64,000 nt of DNA from NCBI GenBank assembly GCA_037576215.1, contig JBANDB010000009.1, positions 3,286,001 to 3,350,000 of the forward strand, written 5' to 3'. The notes beneath the pieces were generated by a model, which was not told where the DNA came from, did no database searches, and saw only the letters and a list, made by a program, of their open reading frames with translations. The translations under genes and the position numbers were made by a program. This document shows positions 58,854 to 64,000 of this stretch, piece by piece. How positions within the stretch are numbered: the first letter of the stretch is position 1; the number at the start of each line of letters is the position of its first letter. The DNA comes from Armillaria gallica. Lineage: Eukaryota > Basidiomycota > Agaricomycetes > Agaricales > Physalacriaceae.

Positions 58854-59913
58854 TCATGGGACTGTTGTTCCTCCCAGCGACACACCCGACACGGATCTCC
58901 CCAATGCTTGGACTGCTTGATGTACGATGGCGGTAACCTCCGTCCGGATTTTCACATCCAAATCGGCGGTCGAAGACTCTCTCAGATGTTCAATAGCTAA
59001 TTTGATTTCCTCGGAGGGAATGGGAGCACCGAAAGTGACGCTGAGACGCGCGCCTATCCGTGGCATGAAGTTGTATGGAAAGGAACGACCTTCCGGCATG
59101 AGCGTGTCGAAACCTGTGATCCACATTGGGATAACCGTTGGTATAGCGGTGGTTGAACTAATGATTCTGCCGCTATAGAGCATTCAATTAGTTCATGGTG
59201 ACGTGAATTACGGGAAAACGTACACTCCCCACTTAAAGCGTGGCAGGATGGCTAGACCGTCCTGATCTTTTTGATACGTGCCCGGTTGATTTACTTTCCC
59301 CTCCCCATACAAGTGAATCTTGGTATGGTTAGACAGCCGGGTCTTCTCTAAAGGCACAATTCTCACCCAATCTCCCTTGTTCAATTTCTCTATGGCGGTA
59401 TCAACAGACCGCTGGAATATTCCCCTGCCGCGGAAAGTCTCAAGTACCTGTCCATGGGTAAAGAAGTACGAGAGTATTCTACCTTAGGAAAGGTGAACTA
59501 AGCACTTCGGCACGACATGTGAGCCTACTTACGGGTTTGTAAACATGATATCGGAGGCACCAAGCGTCCAACGTGTCATTCGCGATCTAAGGTAGTATTT
59601 GGCAGGAAGTACCCCCCATGTCACGGGGTCATCAAGTCTGCAAACCCGTAGGTATATATGTTATTCTGGAGGCAAGAGCGTCCTCACGTCGATATATGGT
59701 TAGAAACTTCGCGCTGATGGTTAATTTTCTGTGATGATAATCAACTGGTAATGAATTAGACCTACCGGTGACTACGCCGCACCCATTTTCCCTCTGCACG
59801 CTGTTCAAGGCCTCAACTAGTGTAGGCAGACCATTTACCGTGACCGCACAGAGACCGGAACTGAGGAATGCTTTACACGTTAGACCAATGGTCGTAACGG
59901 TGATGGGAGACAT
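58854..59913 (-). CDS. TAZ1: Tafazzin, cardiolipin-remodelling acyltransferase
   Basis: Mitochondrial phospholipid-lysophospholipid transacylase. ATG 59913 begins MSPITVTTIGLTCKAFLSSG. The active-site HX4D motif reads VSNHISTLDDP, with His and Asp present, but its first half sits on a 19-nt exon (59688-59706). Other family blocks are PVTWGVLPAKYYLRSRMTRW, TFRGRGIFQRSVDTAIEKLN, VRIVPLEKTRLSN, HLYGEGKVNQPGTY, ILPRFKWGVGRII and VIPMWITGFDTLMPEGRSFP. The C-terminus ends SVSGVSLGGTTVP. Introns are 50-60 nt. It is convergent with the NAD(P)HX dehydratase gene, 130 nt away. Confidence 0.92.
59688..59706 (-). other. 19-nt exon of tafazzin carrying the catalytic His
   Basis: Bounded by intron 59707-59765 (59 nt, GTAGGT...CGAAG) and intron 59638-59687 (50 nt, GTGAGG...TTGCAG). 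With the flanking bases it encodes VSNHIST, so the active-site His lies on this exon and the Asp on the next. Alternative acceptors (CACAG or CATCAG upstream) give stops. Confidence 0.85.
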
Positions 59914-60964
59914 GAACGATCGCTGACTAAGCCGACTGGGCCAAAAAAAAAATCGAGATTAGATTAGTTCATCATTTATTCCAGCACTGCCACCCGTTTA
60001 AACCACCAGCTTCGAGTCTGTTGATCCACTTCCAAGTTCCCACGGGCTGCAAAAAGATGTGAACGCTGTATATAATTTTTTCAGCTAGACTGACGTGGAG
60101 AGGGTTTCAGGTTGGAACAAGCGGTTCAACGGCAAGTGGAAAAGAACTGACATTCACGGCAATCGCACTAGTGACTCTGCCCTATCGATTACCCCTCTTC
60201 GCCTATAATGCGCTAGAATAAGCGATGAACGGATCACTAAAATCAATAAGTGTCCTGGGAAAAATGAAGAGAACGAGCTAACAGAAGATTCATACAAGCT
60301 CAAATTATTAACAAGATCCGGAATCCGACACTCCATGAGCTCAGGTATCTGCTATGGGTTTGTTCTGGATCAAACAGCAGTGAATGGGTCTCACGGTAAA
60401 CCATACGTTTACTAGATTTCTTTTTGATCTTCGGCATTCAGCGAATGGCTGATTTCCGCCATAAAGACGACATCATTTGGGTCCCTTGAGTCCTTTGGTA
60501 CACGACTTGAAAATTGCGTTCAGTTTGGAGATCCGAAGAAATGCATGTATCCAGTACGACTGTCAACATGAATTGCACACGATCAAGGTGTCAATCGAAG
60601 GCTTTCAAAGTTCCAAGGAAGGAACACCGGGTCATGGTTGAAGACGAAGACATTGGCAGATGATATTCGTGTCCACACGACAGATATATCAGATCATCAT
60701 AGGTTTGCTCTCTGCACACGAGGTTTAGGACAGGCGGTTTACAATCTCATTGCTCAACCACTGGTTTGGTGGGGATTACTCCCAAGGAGATTGAACCTTT
60801 CCTGTAATCCTCCGAGTCGGAAGATGCTAATGAACCAAGGGACAATGCAGATCTCTCGAATCGATATCAAGACAAGACATATACCTTTCTGATGGCTGAC
60901 GGCAAGTAGTACATGAATCAATTTCTCTCAACATATAACAAAAATACAACTACCGATACATTCA
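59914..60964. other. Spacer, no gene recognised
   Basis: Contains the tafazzin 5' flank (an A/T run GGCCAAAAAAAAAATCG at about 59940) and the 3' flank of the P450. An open frame at 60638-60892 (+) shows no motif. Confidence 0.4.
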
Positions 60965-63559
60965 TTAAACTTTTTCATTGACTTCTTTCATCCTAATCCA
61001 CAAGCCCGCCTGAAACCGCCCGTTAGATGCGTGCGTTGAATTTGTAATGTCAGAAACTGAGGTATACCTTGGCATACATAGTGAGATGGAACCCAAGCAT
61101 GATCTTTTCGCGTCCTTTGGTCGTTCCAGGCATCTTAGTCCAGTTCTTGGGAGGGATACCTTCGGCAGGCTGAGCATCCATAGCAAGACTAAAGGATGAA
61201 AATGTCTGCAGGAGTCGAATCAGGTAATACGATGATTCGTTATAGGCAAACTATCAATCGTGATGTTAGCCTTCCCGCGAATGCGAAATCTCGTTATGGG
61301 TTACCTGTTGACCAAGGCAAATCCTCGGGCCGGCATTGAAAGGAACAAAAATGAAGGGGTTCGGGGTCAGATACTTATGCAGACGGCTATCAAGGAACCG
61401 GTCGGGATCAAACTCAAGAGCTAAGTGGGTCATGAGTATGGGAAATGCGAAACTGGAGTTAGTACCATCTGGTCCCCACAAGTCCGTCCTCCGGTGCATT
61501 AAAAACACAGAATATGCCACCCTATTGCCATAGAATGTGAGGCTTCATCAAGCCGTTGACAAGCGCAATGTACGTGCCTGGTCCTTTTGGGAATAAAGTA
61601 AGGAGCACGGCCTTTGTTAGGAAGGGTTGTAGCAGTTTTGGATGTCCTGGGAGAGTGTAACCACGACGTGAAGGCACGATAACATCACAAGGATTCTGAC
61701 CTGGAATTAAAGGGGCTAGACGAGCCCATGAATGAGTCAGTGAGTTGGTCTACAGGTCAGAAGAAGGATTCCATACACCACCGGATAAAGCCTCAAGGTC
61801 TCTTCAATACAATTGAATATCGGACGCGGGTACATTCAAAGAAATCGTGGACACACCATTCAGAAACGCCCGGAGGTATTTCATATCGCGGATGTCTGCA
61901 TATGTAGGTCGTCTCGTATCGAGCTTTTCCAAAATTTCTGCTCGCAAGCGCTGTACCATTTTCGGATGTTCGCACATCATATACATAGCAAACGTCAAGA
62001 GAGAAGCAGTCTATGAATGGAGTCAGAGCGATATCGATGATTGAAAGAATGCTCACAGTATCTCTTCCGGCAACTAGAATATTGACAAGCTCGTCTTGGA
62101 TCACTTTCGCATCTGATAGAATCATAAGCGAGGCACCACCTCATTGGATGAGATTTACCATCGGTACTCTTTACAAGGAGGTCAAGTAAAGACATATTTT
62201 CTTCATCGCCCTCAGTTTTGATGCCTTTCGATTTCTTATCCAGCGCTTCAGTCAAGATTGGCTGAATAAAGCGATCGACTGCCTCTCGATGAGGTTGAAC
62301 ATTGTCTTTCCAGAGTTCAAGGAGAGGCCATGTACCGCCGCCCTGTACGCGACCGGCGATAAGTTCCAGTCCGCGTGAGAAGGCCCTGATGAAGAGATTA
62401 GACGGATGGTTCACGAAATTGGGATGGTTAGCCAAAGGGGATTCGGCTGGGTAGGGTAGACCTGCGGCGATTGACTCGACGTCCTTCCCAAAGAGAAACT
62501 CCGTTGCCGAATCGAAGGTGAAACGAGCGACGACATCCTGGGATGATGAGATTGTGAGGGACTGATGAAATTTCATTACTTGGAAAACAAACCTGGAAAT
62601 CGATCGGGAAGCCTTCTCCTAGCCTGGCTTTAATTAAAGAGATAGTGCTGACAGCGTGTCTCTCAAATTTATCAAAATCAGCGATTCTGTCCTTATTGAA
62701 GAAAGGTCGAGACATGTTCCGATGAAATCTTGATCATGTAGCGTCAGTAAAGACACTAAGAATGTGATGTGGGCAGGCGCACTTCCACATGTCACCTGTA
62801 GAAACTGTTAGCACGGGTTCCGGAGCACAGCGAAGGGGTTTATTACCGTCGGAGTTAAAGACGCCAGCTCCTAGGAGAGATCCAAAAGCCGCGATAGTGA
62901 TTGGGCCTTCATTAACATCTTCAATGATCGTATACTGGAATCACATAATGTAATCTAACCTTTCTCAAAATCCTGAAATTGGGTAGCCAGGAGAGCCTGA
63001 AATAGCAGATTGGGTCAGCCACGGCAGAAATACTGCATCGATGACTCACCTTGACGTGTTCCGGTTCCATGGTCACGACCTTCAGACCGAGTTCCCTTCA
63101 GCGGTAGCGCAGCCTGTTGGAAGGTCTACTCACCTGACGTTCGGAATAGAGATTGAGAGTGAACGTGTAACCATATTCGTTGCTCCAGTTGTGAAAACTC
63201 TCCCCTAGAATAGGTTGTTAATACTTTGGATAGACAAACGACTACAACGAACCAGGGTATCCGTTCTTGAAGTTATACCGGATGCTTCGCACAATGGAAA
63301 AACAGCCCTCTTGGATAGTCGGGATCATGATGGCACCCTTCGCGGCTGCGTCCCTTCTGGTCTTAAAGGTAGCGAAGGAGCCCCAACAAAAGTAGACGAT
63401 GGGTGGAGTTATCACAGCAGCTACAAGTCGGACCCATGGTGTAATGCTTATATCCGCACGGTGTTGAATACTGTCAAAGGCCCAGTACACGAGGACACCG
63501 AGGTAAAGGAGAGGTAAAGAGGATCGAGTCAAGTATGCGATTCCAGGAGAAACTGCCAT
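60965..63559 (-). CDS. Cytochrome P450, CYP63-like
   Basis: ER-bound monooxygenase. ATG 63559 ([20 protein letters not shown]) gives an N-terminal membrane anchor with a second hydrophobic stretch ([15 protein letters not shown]). Visible motifs are helix [13 protein letters not shown] (about 62720), helix [13 protein letters not shown] (A-G-x-D-T, about 62085), the ExxR ETLRLYPV (spliced near 61820), PFNSRTSK, the [17 protein letters not shown] block, [20 protein letters not shown], and the heme loop [12 protein letters not shown] (about 61340) with the Cys ligand. The end is [11 protein letters not shown], stop 60965-60967. Intron 61522-61577 has a GC donor. Near 63093 an exon junction (YSERQ to ELGLKVV) does not close in frame; a CCC run there may be miscalled. 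This form resembles wood-decay fungal CYP63 enzymes acting on hydrocarbons or aromatics; the substrate is unknown. Confidence 0.88.
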
Positions 63560-64000
63560 TGTCGACACTAGTAGTTTCACAAGTCAAGAGAGTCGAAGGT
63601 GTACTTCTTTATATACCAAAAGGAAGGAAGGCCGTAAAAAATGGATTCCACGCTAAGTCAGCAGAATTGTGCAAGTTCGAAGACTCCGTGGAGGCTCAAA
63701 AATTTCGGCGCTATCTTCAACTCGGGCAAGCCTCGGGCAACTTAGTGAGCTCAATCGGAGTCTGTAGATATTAACTCAATCGAACTCATGTGTCCAAGGC
63801 TCGGCCATAGGCTCGGGTAGCAAGTACTGAATGATATTGTCTTTCATGTCCAAAGATACAGTCGACCCAGTGATAGCCTATAGATGCCTAGATTGACGTG
63901 TGAGAAACACAGGAAGACGAGAAATAGATTCATCGAGTCTGGCCAAGAAGATCCCAGGAATTCGATTTCGCGGAAAATCTCTAGAGAAGGCTCAAAATAA
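63560..64000. promoter_or_regulatory. P450 promoter with TATA box
   Basis: On the minus strand TATATAAAG (about 63608-63616) lies about 50 nt before the P450 ATG at 63559, a good TATA box position. The remainder to the window edge shows no gene. Confidence 0.5.

Noticed and set aside
60965..63559. P450 as a member of the terpene synthase cluster
   Set aside because: It lies more than 50 kb from the terpene synthases with many housekeeping genes between, so cluster membership is not supported.

Overview
The window looks like nuclear DNA of a mushroom-forming basidiomycete (Agaricomycetes). Genes are dense and on both strands, and almost every one is split by many GT-AG introns of about 48-60 nt. 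The protein set fits: a TRI5-type sesquiterpene synthase family, a DOPA 4,5-dioxygenase-family gene, a CYP63-like P450, Zn2Cys6 factors and the usual fungal housekeeping genes. I saw no rRNA, tRNA or CRISPR.

Layout. 1-1.5 kb: 3' part of a DUF676 lipase (+). 1.9-3.9 kb: a MYND-finger gene followed by a decayed tandem copy. 4.5-9.25 kb: an accessory block of two trichodiene-synthase-type terpene synthases, a third terpene synthase relic, and a DOPA-dioxygenase-family gene. 10.2-18.9 kb (-): Rho GEF (ROM2 type) and an X-family DNA polymerase (lambda/Pol4). 19.6-20.8 kb (+): methyltransferase. 21-23.8 kb (-): serine carboxypeptidase. 24.8-26 kb (+): Cys-rich two-TM protein with a PPPY tail. 26.4-34 kb (-): TFIP11/Ntr1 splicing factor and UBP12-type deubiquitinase. 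34-35.6 kb: gene-free stretch with a C-rich inverted repeat. 35.6-37.7 kb (-): sugar transporter. 39.1-40 kb (+): cytochrome c heme lyase. 40-45.3 kb: gene-poor, with a fold-back repeat, an unrecognised reading frame and a DEAD-box helicase fragment. 45.4-49.5 kb (+): TIM44 and CCZ1. 49.75-53 kb (-): Zn2Cys6 transcription factor. 53.5-58.7 kb (+): GPN1, CDK1, NAD(P)HX dehydratase. 58.85-59.9 kb (-): tafazzin. 61-63.6 kb (-): P450.

The most notable structures are very small exons: two of 6 nt (CDK1 and the Zn2Cys6 factor), one of 12 nt (DNA polymerase) and one of 19 nt carrying the catalytic His of tafazzin. Each is flanked by introns of the normal length for this genome and each restores a highly conserved motif. 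The CDK1 model assembles to 903 nt (300 residues) with no loose end. CDK1 also has one outsized intron (342 nt) holding promoter-like ACGCGT and TCACGTGA sites.

Several otherwise conserved genes carry single-base frame breaks, several of them at short homopolymer runs. This looks more like residual assembly error than decay, so the frame breaks in the two terpene synthases should not be read as pseudogenization without resequencing. Functionally most genes are independent housekeeping genes. The terpene synthase block is the only candidate secondary-metabolism locus, and its duplicates show it is evolving quickly.
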